A stretch of DNA of 64,000 nt from an uncultured Prevotellaceae bacterium (GTDB taxonomy: Bacteria > Bacteroidota > Bacteroidia > Bacteroidales > Bacteroidaceae): positions 62,001 through 126,000 of the forward strand of contig ONMA01000002.1 in the NCBI GenBank assembly GCA_900318815.1, in the 5' to 3' direction. Position numbers and translations under genes: made by a program. Under the pieces are notes generated by a model. The model was not told where the DNA came from and ran no database searches. It saw only the letters and a list, made by a program, of their open reading frames with translations. This document shows, in pieces, positions 1-10,500 of this stretch; positions within the stretch are counted from its first letter, which is position 1, and each line of letters begins with the position of its first letter.

Positions 1-400
1 CAAGCACACGGTCTTCGCCTTCTACGGGAAGATGGGGGCAGGCAAGACCACCCTCATCAAGGCCATCTGCGAGGAGTTGGGGGTAAAGGATGTTATCACC
101 TCACCCACCTTCGCCATCGTCAACGAATACGAAGTGAAAAAAACAGAAACAGAAGCTCCTCTATCCTCTCTCCCCTCTCCTCTCTCCACTCTCCACTCTT
201 CCCTCATCTACCACTTCGACTTCTACCGCATCAAGAAGCTGGAAGAGGTCTACGACATGGGCTACGAGGACTACTTCTACAGTGGTGCCCTCTGCTTCAT
301 CGAGTGGCCTGAACTCATTGAGGAACTCCTACCCGACGATGCCGTGCGCGTCAACATCGACGAACTCCCCGACGGCACCCGCCGCCTCGCTTGGGAGTAA
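1..400 (+). CDS. tsaE: tRNA threonylcarbamoyladenosine biosynthesis ATPase TsaE, 5'-truncated by window edge
   Basis: The frame is open from base 2, so the start lies outside the window. The protein carries a P-loop (GKMGAGKTT), followed by [11 protein letters not shown] and YHFDFYRI, the signature blocks of the small ATPase TsaE. TsaE works with TsaB and TsaD to make N6-threonylcarbamoyladenosine at A37 of ANN-decoding tRNAs in the cytoplasm. The family is normally about 140-150 aa. This copy has an unusual insertion of roughly 20 residues between EYE and IYHFDF, rich in Ser, Pro and Leu and encoded by a CT-rich low-complexity run (about 150-208) resembling the dispersed CACTCTTC repeat found elsewhere here. 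It converges on gpmI across a perfect palindrome. The family assignment is firm; the effect of the insertion is unknown. Confidence 0.93.
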   Translation, partial: KHTVFAFYGKMGAGKTTLIKAICEELGVKDVITSPTFAIVNEYEVKKTETEAPLSSLPSPLSTLHSSLIYHFDFYRIKKLEEVYDMGYEDYFYSGALCFIEWPELIEELLPDDAVRVNIDELPDGTRRLAWE

Positions 401-430
401 TCGTCTAAGGATTCAGGGATTTTAGGAAGA

Positions 431-516
431 TTCCGCTTCGCGGGCTGAAAAAAAACAAAACAAAACCATTGTTTTTTGCGGTTTTGTTTTGTTTTTTTTC
501 AGCCCGCGAAGCGGAA
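431..516. terminator. Perfect 37-bp palindrome, likely bidirectional terminator (element family P1, copy 1)
   Basis: The left arm (431-467) and right arm (480-516) are exact reverse complements of 37 nt, with a 12-nt loop. The outer part is GC-rich (TTCCGCTTCGCGGGCTGA) and the inner part is A-rich/T-rich, so each strand ends its stem near a T run. It lies between the stops of convergent tsaE and gpmI, where a bidirectional terminator is expected. Related elements occur at 4109-4247 and, as a left half only, at 62004-62068. Confidence 0.85.
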
Positions 517-520
517 ATAA

Positions 521-2041
521 TCAGTCACAGATAAGACATTTGCCCGTCATGTCCTTCGGCTGCTCCAGTCCCATGATGTGCAGGATGCTGGGAGCCACGT
601 CGGCCAGGCGTCCGTCCTTCACCGTGGCCGAGTTGTTGTTGGTCACGTAGATGAAAGGCACGGGATTCAGCGAGTGAGCCGTGTTGGGCGTGCCGTCGGG
701 GTTGATGGCATTGTCGGCATTGCCGTGGTCGGCAATGATGATGGCCTCATAGTCATTCTTCTTGGCTGCCTCAATCACCTCGCGCACGCAGTTGTCCACA
801 GCATGCACGGCCTTGGCGATGGCATTGTAGACACCCGTATGGCCCACCATGTCGCCGTTAGCGAAGTTCACCACGATGAAGTCATACTGCTGAGTGCCGA
901 TGGCAGCCACCAGCTTGTCCTTCACCTCGTAGGCACTCATCTCGGGCTTCAGGTCGTAGGTAGCCACCTTGGGGCTGGCCACGAGGATGCGGTCCTCATT
1001 GTCGAAGGGAGCCTCGCGTCCGCCATTGAAGAAGAAGGTCACATGGGCATACTTCTCTGTCTCAGCCGTATGCAGCTGCTTCTTTCCCTGGCGCGAGAGA
1101 TATTCGCCCAGCGTGTCCTCGACATTCTCCTTGGGGAAGAGGATATGTACGCCCGTGAACTTGGCATCGTAGGGTGTCATGCAGTAGTACTGCAGGCCGG
1201 GGATGGTCGCCATTCCCTGCTCGGGCATATCCTCCTGCGTCAGCGCGATGGTCAGCTCCTTGGCACGGTCGTTGCGGAAGTTGATGAAGATGACCACGTC
1301 GCCCTCCTCAATGCAGCCGTTTACCGTAGCGTTGTGGATAGGCTTGATAAACTCGTCGGTCACACCCTCTTCGTAGCTTTCCTGCATGGCCTGCACCATG
1401 TCGGTGGCCTGCTTGCCCTCGCCTTTCACAATCAGGTCGTAGCCCTCCTTCACGCGCTCCCAGCGCTTGTCGCGGTCCATGGCGTAGAAGCGGCCCACGA
1501 TAGAGGCAATGGCAGCGTCGTTGGCGGCACATACCTCCGTGACCTGCTCAATGAAGCCCTTTCCGCTGTGCGGGTCGGTGTCGCGACCGTCCATGAAGCA
1601 ATGTACGAACGTCTGGTTCTTCAGCCCGTAGTGCTTGCCCACCTCTATCAGCTTGAACAGGTGGTCCAGGCTGGAGTGTACGCCGCCGTCGCTGCACAAG
1701 CCCATTAGGTGCAGTTTCTTGCCTTTCTCCTTGGCGTAGGTGTAGGCTGCCTTCACCTGCGGGTTCTCCACAATCGATCCATCCTTGCAGGCACGATTAA
1801 TCTTCACCAGGTCCTGATAGACGATGCGGCCGGCACCGATATTCAGATGTCCCACTTCCGAATTACCCATCTGTCCGTCGGGTAGGCCCACGTCCTCGCC
1901 GCTGGCCTGCAGCTGCGAGTGAGCCGATACGGCTGTCAGGTAGTCGAGATAAGGTGTAGGCGTATTGAAAATCACGTCGCCTCGTCCGTGCTGTCCGATT
2001 CCCCATCCGTCGAGAATCATCAATAATGCTTTCTTTGCCAT
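521..2041 (-). CDS. gpmI: 2,3-bisphosphoglycerate-independent phosphoglycerate mutase
   Basis: 506 aa, the usual length for the cofactor-independent enzyme that interconverts 3- and 2-phosphoglycerate in glycolysis and gluconeogenesis. It begins [15 protein letters not shown], with the first metal-binding Asp in LDGWG. It contains the catalytic serine block [17 protein letters not shown], the [11 protein letters not shown] block, FMDGRDTDP, and the C-terminal metal-binding motifs [14 protein letters not shown] and IIADHGNAD, all diagnostic of the alkaline-phosphatase-superfamily mutase. No signal peptide, so cytoplasmic. It is transcribed towards tsaE and its stop is 4 nt from the 431-516 palindrome. 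No frameshift or missing motif was seen. Confidence 0.97.
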   Translation of the reverse strand: MAKKALLMILDGWGIGQHGRGDVIFNTPTPYLDYLTAVSAHSQLQASGEDVGLPDGQMGNSEVGHLNIGAGRIVYQDLVKINRACKDGSIVENPQVKAAYTYAKEKGKKLHLMGLCSDGGVHSSLDHLFKLIEVGKHYGLKNQTFVHCFMDGRDTDPHSGKGFIEQVTEVCAANDAAIASIVGRFYAMDRDKRWERVKEGYDLIVKGEGKQATDMVQAMQESYEEGVTDEFIKPIHNATVNGCIEEGDVVIFINFRNDRAKELTIALTQEDMPEQGMATIPGLQYYCMTPYDAKFTGVHILFPKENVEDTLGEYLSRQGKKQLHTAETEKYAHVTFFFNGGREAPFDNEDRILVASPKVATYDLKPEMSAYEVKDKLVAAIGTQQYDFIVVNFANGDMVGHTGVYNAIAKAVHAVDNCVREVIEAAKKNDYEAIIIADHGNADNAINPDGTPNTAHSLNPVPFIYVTNNNSATVKDGRLADVAPSILHIMGLEQPKDMTGKCLICD

Positions 2042-2084
2042 AAGTATTCGTATATAAATTAATGTATATTTTGCTTACAGGGCG

Positions 2085-2092
2085 CAAATATA
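2085..2092 (-). promoter_or_regulatory. Candidate -7 element of gpmI
   Basis: On the minus strand these bases read TATATTTG, matching the Bacteroidetes -7 consensus TAnnTTTG, about 44 nt upstream of the gpmI start. No convincing -33 box is seen at the expected spacing. 2042-2350 otherwise holds only AT-rich intergenic DNA and the promoter of the next gene. Confidence 0.45.
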
Positions 2093-2250
2093 CACATTTT
2101 TGGCCAGTTCCCTGCATGGTAAGACAAAAATAATGTTTTTTTATCAATCGTTTAACATTAATACAAGTCCGGACAACGAATAGCATGCCTGCCGCAACTT
2201 CGCAAAAAACATTAAAAACGTTAAATAACAGGCTGATTCGTCGAAAATGA

Positions 2251-2281
2251 TTGGTAAATTGAATAAAAACAACTATTTTTG
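2251..2281 (+). promoter_or_regulatory. Promoter of the 2351 gene
   Basis: TTGG at 2251-2254, a 19-nt spacer, then TATTTTTG at 2274-2281 match the Bacteroidetes -33/-7 arrangement. The GTG start at 2351 lies about 60 nt downstream of the predicted transcription start. Confidence 0.6.
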
Positions 2282-2350
2282 TGCCCAAAAATTCATATTT
2301 CTTATTTTATTTCCCAAATCACTAATAATTTGTAACAAAAAATTAAAATC

Positions 2351-4096
2351 GTGAACAAAACAACAAAAGGACAACTACTGTCTATGGCAATGGCTGCATG
2401 CTGCAGCCTTGCTGCCAGCGCACAAAGCGTAAAGCTCAATGGCGTCTACCAGAACAATCGCTACACCGATTCTGAGAAAAACCACTCTGAGTACGTAGGA
2501 TGGAACACAGAATTGGGAAAATCCATCTTCATCGTGGACAATGGTCTCTACACCATGACATGGGATGGCAATTCTCTTACCACCCCCGAGAAGGAGCCTC
2601 CCGTGGTGAAGGCAGACATCAAAGGCGACACCGAGAAAGAGCTCTGGGCTAATAACTTCAACCTGATGTATGGCAACTCCGGTGCCGTCTATGTAGACGG
2701 AAAGATTGTCACCGTGACGTCGCGCGACGAGCAGTCAACCACCGACGAGGAACTCTTCAGAGTGTGCAAGTGGGATGCTACCACTGGCAACCTGCTCGAC
2801 AGCAGGACTTTCCCCAAGGGTGCCATGATCGAATCGGCCGGCATGAGCTATAACCCCGTAGACGGCAAGGTCTATGGCCTATTTTACATCACAGAAGCTC
2901 AGCTTCCTGAAGAAATCACTGGCGACGAGGAGTACTTCACCGACGAGGACGACGCAGATTTCGGCCGTGAAGGAATGGATGCCGGCTACTGTCTCTGCAC
3001 CATCGACCTCAGCACCATGACAGTGACCCCCATCACACCGGGTCTTTACTACTACAACTTCGTCACCTTCGCCATCAACAGCGAGGGTCGCGCCTTTGCC
3101 CTCACCAGCGGTGGTACCAACGGAACCATCGACAGCGATGGAAAGATACGCGACATCAACGGCAACCTTTCCGGAGCCCAGCTCTACGAATTTGACCTGA
3201 ATTCGGGCATGATGTATGTCAACGCCATTGCCAAGACCGATGAGGAAGGCGAAGAGTACTTTGACTACGTCAGCACATTCCCCGCAACGGGCTACTGCTC
3301 GCAATACAAGCGACAGAGTGCCTGCTTCAGCAAGAGCAACCCCAACATCATGTACTGGAACGGCTACTTCAACAGCGGCAAGGGCATCAACGACTGGGGC
3401 TCGTGGGGCACGCTCAGCGACAAGGAATGGCGCACCAACGGCAAGTACGACACCTCGCTCTATGCCATCGACATCACCACAGGCGAAGCCACACGACTCA
3501 GCAACATCAACGAACGCTATACCTTCTCCTGCCTCTGGGCTTCTGGCGACGACCCCAGCGACGGGGCAGGCATCGACATCATCAACCCCGACATTAACCC
3601 CGACAATGCCGCATTTATTGACCTGTCGACCAGCGACAACGGCGGCATCAGCCAACTCGTCGAACTCGGCATGCAATACACCTATATCCTGAGACCTGCC
3701 GTGGGATGGAAGGTGAACAGCGTCACCTTCAACAACGTTGACGTTACCGCCGAACTCAACGAGAAGAACATGTACACCACGCCCACCATCACGCAGCCTG
3801 CCAACGTGCTCTTCGTCACCTTCGAGCAGGACACCATCGAACCCTACAACCCCGACGACGAAATCATCACTGGCGTGCGCCAGCAGAAGGCTCCCTCTAA
3901 CGTGAAAATCCTGGGCATGCAGGGTGGCATCCGCGTGGAAGGTACCACCGCAGGCGACCAGCTACAGATCTTTGCTGCCGATGGCCGTCAGCTCCTTACC
4001 CAGAAGCTCCACGCTACCCAGACCAACATCGAGCTGCCCGCCAATGCCCTCTACATCATCAAAGTGGCTGGCAAGACCCTGAAGGTAAGGCTCTAA
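2351..4096 (+). CDS. Secreted beta-propeller-like protein with C-terminal sorting-type tail
   Basis: 581 aa from a GTG start; the first in-frame ATG is inside the signal peptide, so GTG is preferred. Residues 1-25 (MNKTTKGQLLSMAMAACCSLAASAQ) form a signal peptide ending in a signal peptidase I type site. The body consists of repeated beta strands with GxVYVDGKIV, NPVDGKVYGLFY and SLYAIDITTGEATRLS, resembling the blades of a surface beta-propeller; no catalytic motif is evident. After about residue 500 a tail (VKILGMQGGIRVEG, FAADGRQLLTQ, ALYIIKVAGKTLKVRL) resembles the C-terminal sorting domains of type IX secretion substrates, so export to the cell surface is inferred. It has its own promoter and is followed by palindrome P1 copy 2. 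Substrate unknown. Confidence 0.75.
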   Translation: MNKTTKGQLLSMAMAACCSLAASAQSVKLNGVYQNNRYTDSEKNHSEYVGWNTELGKSIFIVDNGLYTMTWDGNSLTTPEKEPPVVKADIKGDTEKELWANNFNLMYGNSGAVYVDGKIVTVTSRDEQSTTDEELFRVCKWDATTGNLLDSRTFPKGAMIESAGMSYNPVDGKVYGLFYITEAQLPEEITGDEEYFTDEDDADFGREGMDAGYCLCTIDLSTMTVTPITPGLYYYNFVTFAINSEGRAFALTSGGTNGTIDSDGKIRDINGNLSGAQLYEFDLNSGMMYVNAIAKTDEEGEEYFDYVSTFPATGYCSQYKRQSACFSKSNPNIMYWNGYFNSGKGINDWGSWGTLSDKEWRTNGKYDTSLYAIDITTGEATRLSNINERYTFSCLWASGDDPSDGAGIDIINPDINPDNAAFIDLSTSDNGGISQLVELGMQYTYILRPAVGWKVNSVTFNNVDVTAELNEKNMYTTPTITQPANVLFVTFEQDTIEPYNPDDEIITGVRQQKAPSNVKILGMQGGIRVEGTTAGDQLQIFAADGRQLLTQKLHATQTNIELPANALYIIKVAGKTLKVRL

Positions 4097-4108
4097 ATAC
4101 GCGCATCT

Positions 4109-4247
4109 GATACGCTTCGCGTCTGAAAAAAAACAAAATAAAACCAGAGAAAACAGGAAAAAACAGAATAATGAAACCGGGAAAAACAGTTGTTTTATTA
4201 TGTTTTTCCCGGTTTTATTTTGTTTTTTCTCAGACGCGAAGCGTATC
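4109..4247. terminator. Long palindrome, terminator-like (element family P1, copy 2)
   Basis: The outer arms start GATACGCTTCGCGTCTGA at 4109 and end with its reverse complement at 4247. Inner parts pair again (GGGAAAAAC with GTTTTTCCC) around a short AT-rich loop. It begins 12 nt after the stop of the upstream gene, so it probably ends that transcript. The arm organisation matches 431-516 (GCTTCGCG, then TGAAAAAA, then ACAAAAYAAAACC). Confidence 0.8.
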
Positions 4248-4330
4248 TTCCACCCTTTTGCTTACAAATTGCAACTTTTTAACCTTTTTACTTTTAACTT
4301 TTCACATATCGCTCCGTCTAATAGGGCATT

Positions 4331-6838
4331 ATGAATCGATTTGTAATTTTTATCATGTTATTGCTTTGTACTGCGGGCATGCAGGCACAAGGTATTGTCA
4401 GGGGCAAGGTACTCGACCGCCAGAAGGACGAGGCCTTGCAGTTCGTAAACATCAGGGTGACCGATGCCCAGGGCCGTGTGGTGGGCGGAGGCATGAGCGA
4501 CGTGAAAGGCTCGTTCCAGGTAAAAGGGCTGAAGAGCGGAAGCTACCATCTCGAAGTGTCGTTCATGGGCTACAAGACCGTGACCCGACAGTTCAGCATC
4601 ACACCGGAGAAGCCCACCGTACACTATAACGCCATCTACCTGCACGAGGACACGAAGACGCTGAGCGAGGTGACCGTGACGGGCCAGCGTTCGCAGATGA
4701 AGTTAGAGGTAGACCGCAAGTCGTTCACCGTCGACGAGGTGATTTCCGCTGCGGGCGGCTCGGCCAGTGACCTGTTAGAGAACATTCCAAGCATAGAGGT
4801 AACCACCGACGGCGAGATCTCCCTGCGCGGCAACTCCAGCGTGGAGGTGTGGATCAACGGCAAGGCCAGCGGGCTCACCACCGACAACCGTGGCGAGATA
4901 CTGCAGCAGATACCCGCCGAGAGCATCGAGCGCATCGAGGTCATCGACAACCCCTCGGCCAAGTACTCGCCCGAGGGCACCGCCGGCATCATCAACATCG
5001 TGCTGAAGCGCAACCGCAAGGCAGGCTACTACGGTTCGCTGCAGGCGGGAGCCAACAACCAGAAAGGCTGGAACGTGGGCGGAAACATCAACTACAGCAG
5101 CGGTGTCATCGATGCTTACGCCAACCTGGGCCTGCGCCGTCGTCGCGGCAACGGCACCAACATGAGCGACCAGCGCTATCCGTTAGACGACACTTTCCTG
5201 CGCAGCGAGGGCGATAACAGCAACAAGGGTCGCGGACTCTTCGGACGCGCCGGTATCACCTGGCATGCCACCGCCAGCGACGACCTCTCCCTCTCGGGCA
5301 TGTTCCTGCGCGGCACCCCGTCGCACGACAACGTCACCGAATATGACTACGGCATGCTCTCGACGGGAACCGTCACCAAGCACATGACGCGCACGGCCAC
5401 CTCGGAAGACGGCAGCCACCGCATGCTCAACGGCGAATTGGCCTATACGCACCGCTTCAACGAGCAGGGCACGCACAAGCTCGACGTGTCGGTGGAGTTC
5501 AACAAATGGAAGATGAACAACTCGAACATCTACCAGAACGATACCGTCTTCATGGACGGCTCGCCCAAGACATGGAGCCGCCAGAACCGCCCCATCTTCA
5601 TGAACAACCGGGCATGGGAGGTGAAGGTGGACTACGAGAACCAGCTTTCAGACCAGATGAAGTTAGAGGCCGGCTACGACGGACGCTTTTCCCACGAGAA
5701 CACCCCGCAGGAGTCGCAGGACTGGGATCATGCTAAAAACCAGTATATAGACGATCCCTACTTCTACAACCGCTTCCTCTACGACAGCGACATCCACGCC
5801 CTCTATGCCACGGCCAACATGAAGTTCGGCAAGCTCGGCGTCATGGCCGGCCTACGCGGCGAATACTGGAAAGTGGACACGAAGAGCTACACCTGGGAAC
5901 ATGACCACCCGGCACCCGGCGCATCGTCGCCCAGCTCCCCCACCCCCTTCCAGAAGGACTACTTCCAGCTCTTCCCCTCGCTCTTCCTGAACTACGCGCT
6001 CACCGAGACCTCTCAGCTGCAGCTGAACTACACACGCCGCCTGCGCCGTCCGTGGGGCGGACAGCTCAACTCGTTCAAGAACACGCGCGATGCCTCGATG
6101 ATCGAGTTCGGCAACCCGGAGCTGACACCTGAGTTTACCAATGCCTTCTCGCTGAACTACCTGAAGACGTGGCCCGAGCACACGCTCTCCGTGGGCACTT
6201 ACTATCGCCCCACCACCGACGTGATGCAGCGCATACGCTATCAGGGCACCTACAACGGACAGGCCACGATGTTCATGACCAACCTGAACGTGGCCAAGAG
6301 CCAGAGCGCAGGCGCCGAACTCATCCTGAAGGACAAGCTCTGGCGCATCCTCGACCTGACCACCACGCTCAACGCCTACTACTACAAGCTCGACGGCTTC
6401 GAGACCACCGTCGAGGGACAGCGCGTCACGGGCGAACCCGACGAGAACTTTGCCTGGACAGGACGCCTCCTGGCCTCCGTCATCCTTCCCTACAACATAT
6501 CCATCCAAGCCACAGGCAACTACAACTCCCGGCAGGTTATCACCCAGGGCTACCGCAAGGCCAATGGCTCGCTCGACCTCGGCCTTCGCAAGACGTTCCT
6601 CAACAAGACCTTCGCCCTGGCCATCAACTGGCGCGACGTGTTCGATTCGCGCTCCTGGGAGAACTACACCGAGGGTCCCACTTTCTGGCGGCACCAGAAG
6701 AATCACCGCGACCCGCGCATCAACATGCAACTCACGTGGAACTTCGGCAACATGATGGCCAAGAAAAAGCCCCAGCGCGACGACGACGGCCAAGGCAGCG
6801 ATGACGACCAGCAAAGCTTCGGGGGCTACGAGCAGTAG
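4331..6838 (+). CDS. TonB-dependent-receptor-like outer-membrane beta-barrel protein (OMP_b-brl_3 type)
   Basis: 835 aa. A signal peptide (MNRFVIFIMLLLCTAGMQAQ) is followed by a carboxypeptidase-regulatory-like domain (about 21-105: GIVRGKVLDRQKDEALQFVN ... GSYHLEVSFMGYKTVTRQF). Next comes a plug-like region (about 110-230) with LSEVTVTG, GGSASDLLENIPSIEV, SIERIEVIDNPSAKYSPEG and GIINIVLKRN, then a C-terminal barrel of aromatic-rich strands (GEYWKVDTKSY, LNYTRRLRRPWG). This is the layout of the plug-plus-barrel receptors common in Bacteroidales, which differ from SusC. The protein ends in a charged DDDGQGSDDD tail. It should sit in the outer membrane; the ligand is unknown and no SusD partner is adjacent. 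No clear promoter was seen in 4248-4330. Confidence 0.88.
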   Translation: MNRFVIFIMLLLCTAGMQAQGIVRGKVLDRQKDEALQFVNIRVTDAQGRVVGGGMSDVKGSFQVKGLKSGSYHLEVSFMGYKTVTRQFSITPEKPTVHYNAIYLHEDTKTLSEVTVTGQRSQMKLEVDRKSFTVDEVISAAGGSASDLLENIPSIEVTTDGEISLRGNSSVEVWINGKASGLTTDNRGEILQQIPAESIERIEVIDNPSAKYSPEGTAGIINIVLKRNRKAGYYGSLQAGANNQKGWNVGGNINYSSGVIDAYANLGLRRRRGNGTNMSDQRYPLDDTFLRSEGDNSNKGRGLFGRAGITWHATASDDLSLSGMFLRGTPSHDNVTEYDYGMLSTGTVTKHMTRTATSEDGSHRMLNGELAYTHRFNEQGTHKLDVSVEFNKWKMNNSNIYQNDTVFMDGSPKTWSRQNRPIFMNNRAWEVKVDYENQLSDQMKLEAGYDGRFSHENTPQESQDWDHAKNQYIDDPYFYNRFLYDSDIHALYATANMKFGKLGVMAGLRGEYWKVDTKSYTWEHDHPAPGASSPSSPTPFQKDYFQLFPSLFLNYALTETSQLQLNYTRRLRRPWGGQLNSFKNTRDASMIEFGNPELTPEFTNAFSLNYLKTWPEHTLSVGTYYRPTTDVMQRIRYQGTYNGQATMFMTNLNVAKSQSAGAELILKDKLWRILDLTTTLNAYYYKLDGFETTVEGQRVTGEPDENFAWTGRLLASVILPYNISIQATGNYNSRQVITQGYRKANGSLDLGLRKTFLNKTFALAINWRDVFDSRSWENYTEGPTFWRHQKNHRDPRINMQLTWNFGNMMAKKKPQRDDDGQGSDDDQQSFGGYEQ

Positions 6839-6950
6839 GAACCCTGCATGATTATGCAGTTACCTTTTCGCTTTTTATGACAAATGAAATTTGCGAAATA
6901 GAGTCAGGGAGTGAAAGGCTACGGGTAGGCGAGCTTCGCTCGGGAATGGA

Positions 6951-7038
6951 ATGAAGAGTGAAGAGTGAAGAATTTGCTACCGCATCAAAGCGCAAAGAAT
7001 CTGTTGCGGTAGCAAATTCTTCACTCTTCATTCTTCAC
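6951..7038. repeat. Inverted pair of GTGAAGAGTGAAGAATTTGC repeats
   Basis: Left arm 6951-6984 and right arm 7005-7038 are complementary at 32 of 34 positions with a 20-nt loop. The arm is a tandem GTGAAGA run followed by AATTTGCTACCGCA. The same module appears at 56764-56804 between susC and susD of locus C, and in reverse orientation inside the giant gene at 16617-16659. It lies 112 nt after the receptor stop and could terminate transcription, but it has no T tract. Confidence 0.8.
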
Positions 7039-7100
7039 TCTTCACTTTTTCACTCTTCACACCTTGGAAAATGCTCTCTCACACCTTCACGCAACGGACT

Positions 7101-7215
7101 TCACACCGTCATGTCATACTAATTACACCGTGATTAATATGACATGACGGTGTGATTAATGCTCCGTCAGGGTGTAACGAATGCTCCGTCAGGGTGAGAC
7201 GGATGTTTCGTCAGG
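7101..7215. repeat. 18-bp inverted repeat followed by ~22-bp tandem repeats
   Basis: TCACACCGTCATGTCATA at 7101-7118 is the exact reverse complement of 7138-7155. Overlapping its right end are three imperfect tandem units (7152-7171, 7172-7193, 7194-7215) sharing ATGCTCCGTCAGGGTG. No CRISPR features are present. The 6839-7577 gap holds this, the 6951 repeat and a promoter; no gene is supported there. Confidence 0.75.
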
Positions 7216-7516
7216 GTGTAATAGATTATCGAACAACGGTGCAAACTGGCATCTCCAATGAAAGAAAAATGCAAAATATTGAATATCAAGTACTTATGCA
7301 AAATTCTCAAAACTCGCATATTTCCGTCCAAATCCCGCCTTGCTGATTTCCATTCGATTCTCGCGTTTTTTCGACGGATAATTATGCCGAATTTTCATGC
7401 AGGCAACCTGTGCTGGGGCATTTGTACCACGTTATTCTTAATTGACAATCAATTCAAATTTGACCATATCCTACATAATAATTGGCGAAATTGCATGCTA
7501 TTTCACAAATTCTTTG

Positions 7517-7524
7517 TACTTTTG
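7517..7524 (+). promoter_or_regulatory. -7 element of the first giant-protein cassette
   Basis: TACTTTTG matches TAnnTTTG about 54 nt before the ATG at 7578. A TTG at 7491-7493 is the nearest -33 candidate, at slightly long spacing. Confidence 0.5.
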
Positions 7525-7577
7525 CAAGCGCAAAAGGTATTATTTCACTTACAGATAACACATAATTCTATATCATT

Positions 7578-10500
7578 ATGCAAACAAATATGATCAATTC
7601 CTCGCGACAACGGCTGTGGTTATGGCCGCAGGGTCGCAGTGGCTCCCCCAATGGGGGCTTCGTGAGATGGTTCCTCCTTCTGACACTGCTCGTGACGGCA
7701 GTGACGGGGGTTAGGGCCGACGGCTATGTCACCGACATCATGGTTGTTGGTTATTCGAGTGGTGGCTGGAATTCCGTGAAACAATACACCTCCCAAGGGT
7801 GGGTAAACGTCGGTAAAGATTTGAATGACAATGCAGGTGGCTGGGATATTTTCCTGCTCTACAAGACAAGTACAACTGCCAATCCTGAGACGGGCTACAT
7901 CACTGACATTGTAGTATCTACCACCAAATGGGAAACTGGTTTTGACTACGATGGCAGGCATTATGAATGGGCCCCACGCAACACTGGCTTTAATGGTGAC
8001 CTGAACAGAGATGCCGGCGGTGCAGACATTTTCATGTATTACACACGCGACCGTGCCAACTTGAGTACTTGCGGAGGCACGAAACGTGTTATCGAAACGA
8101 TAGGTTGGTCAAAAAGCTGGAGTAACGCAAATAATAATCAGATAAATGTACAATGGTATTCAAGTAAGTATAGCGGTGGTGCTGATATGAATAAGGATGC
8201 TGGTGGTGATGACATCTATATTAAGTTGAATTTCACTACACAGACGCTAAGTATCAAGAATGAACCCACCTTATTCGAAAATATCATTTACACGGGTTCA
8301 CCATTGAACCTGGTTTCGGCAGAGGCTACGGGGAACTATGGTACGATGAAATATCGCGTGGATGGAGGTGCATGGACCACAAACCCCACAGCTACCACCG
8401 TGGGTAGCCACAGCGTGGACTACAGGCTCGAAGCCACCTTTGCCAACAGCTCATCGATTTCAAGTGGGAGGAGCGTCAATATCTATCCCGTGGTACAGGC
8501 CAGCAACCTGCAGGCGGAATTCAACCAGATAGCAAAGACTGTTACACTGAATTGGAACGTCGGTGACATCCCTGGCAACTATACCGATTACCAGTGGACC
8601 GTCTATCGCGGCGATGTTAGGATTGCGACGCTCGACCCTGGCGTAACTACCTATACTGACAACGGATTTGAGAACGAACAAGATGTCAGCTACAGCGTTT
8701 ATTTCATTCCTGCACTGCGGTCTGTCGAAGAAAGGTACGATGATGCCAAGGCCACCGCGACGGTGAACACCAAACGTTCCGTGCCAGTGAACAACCTGCA
8801 GGCCGTGAGCAGCGAGAACAAGGTGACACTCACATGGACATCGGTTGACTTCCCCGCATCGGCAGACATGAACAATAAGTTCGATGTATATATCGATAAC
8901 AACAAGGTTGCTACTATCACGCCAGCCACAGGGCAGACATCCTTCAAGTGGGAGCACCGTGATGACAACCAAGCCACCGGGCGTACCGACTATACAGACA
9001 AAGCGGCGTTCAGCCAAGAAGACATAGATGCCAATATCGATGCTTACACGGTAGAAGACCTTGATGCCTGTAATGTGCATACTTACCGCGTGGTGGGTCA
9101 AATTGACGACACAGAACTGAACAGTGCCGAACAGCGCGACAAAGCCATCGGCGGCGGTACGACCTTTGAAAACTTCGTGTGCTCGAAGGGTGACAACCAA
9201 GGTTCTGTGTTGCTCACCTGGAATGTGAAGCGACTGAAGAATCAGGCAGCCGAGAACTACGTCATTGAGCGTCGTGTGCTGAGTCAGGAAAACAACGAGG
9301 ATAGCTGGCAGAAGCTGACCACCTTAGACAGCGACAAGACCTTCATGACGTGGGAGGACAAGACCACGCTGCCCGGCGTGTTCTATGAATACCGCATCAC
9401 GTGCTACAACTATTGCGAGAATGGCAACCGTCCTACCACCACGACCACGGACACTGGCTTTGCCCTGTCCTCGGGTGTCATCAGCGGCCGCATTACCTAC
9501 GGCACAGGCACTGCCGTAGAAAACGTGAAGGTGACACTGCGCCAGAACAACGACGACGGCGAGACCGTGAACCACCTGCGCTCGTTGCAGTTCAGAGGTA
9601 CTGGCACCGGCATGCTCTGCACCACCACAGCCAAGGAACTGAAGAAACTGACAGGCGGCGACTTCTCCATTCAGGCATACGTAAACCCCAGCAATGCGCA
9701 GATGAACGCCGACGGCACGGCCTACATGCTCTACGACATTTCCGGCCTCTTCGCCATCGTGCTTAAATACAATGCCGCGCAGCAGACCTACCAGCTTGGT
9801 GCCTTCATCAACGGCGAAAACCGCTTCGCCGACCAATACATCCCCGCCAACCAGTGGAGCCACGTGAGCTGCGTCTATAGCAAGTCGGCACAGACCACCA
9901 CATTCTACGTCACCACCGATGCCGACCACATTGCCTCCGGCTCCATCACGGGCCAGACAGTGGCAACCGCTACCAGTGAGACAGAGCTGGCATTGGGTAA
10001 CAGCGTGACACTCGACAACGCCCACAACTTCGGTGGCTATCTTGACGAGTTCCGCTTCTTCAAGCGCGCCCTCACGCAGAATGATATTCGCAAGAACTTC
10101 AACCGCCCCATGGGCGGCACCGAGAGCGGTCTGGCCATCTACTACCCGATGGACGAGAACATGGGCGTGCAGAACATCGTCTATGACTTCTCCAAGAGCA
10201 ATAACACCAGCAACGGCCACCACGCCACCGCTCATGTGCCCGCACTGAGCAGCGACTTCGTACCCACTGAAGAGCAGCTGAGCCTGATGGGCCTGACCGA
10301 CGGCCAGGGCAACTATGTCATCCGTGGCGTGCCTTTCAGCGGCGAGGGAACCAACTACACCGTCATCCCGACGATGGGCATCCACGAATTCTCGCCTGCC
10401 TACGCGTCGCGCTACGTCAGTGCCTCGTCGCTGGTACACAACGGCGTTGACTTCGGGGACGTGTCATCATTCCCCGTGAGCGGTTCTGTGCGCTATGCCG

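Noticed and set aside
578..1708. 376-codon open frame opposite gpmI, and other long antisense frames (for example 5852-6814, 9324-10439, 23089-24108, 58957-60237)
   Set aside because: They lie antisense to genes with clear motifs, are rich in Val/Ala/Gly/His as expected from complementing GC-biased codons, and show no recognisable domain.
7152..7215. CRISPR-like array
   Set aside because: Units are adjacent without spacers, imperfect and only three; no cas genes are nearby.
6839..7577. Small frames at 7152-7346 and 7258-7593
   Set aside because: They are built from tandem repeat and promoter sequence, with no start signal or protein resemblance.
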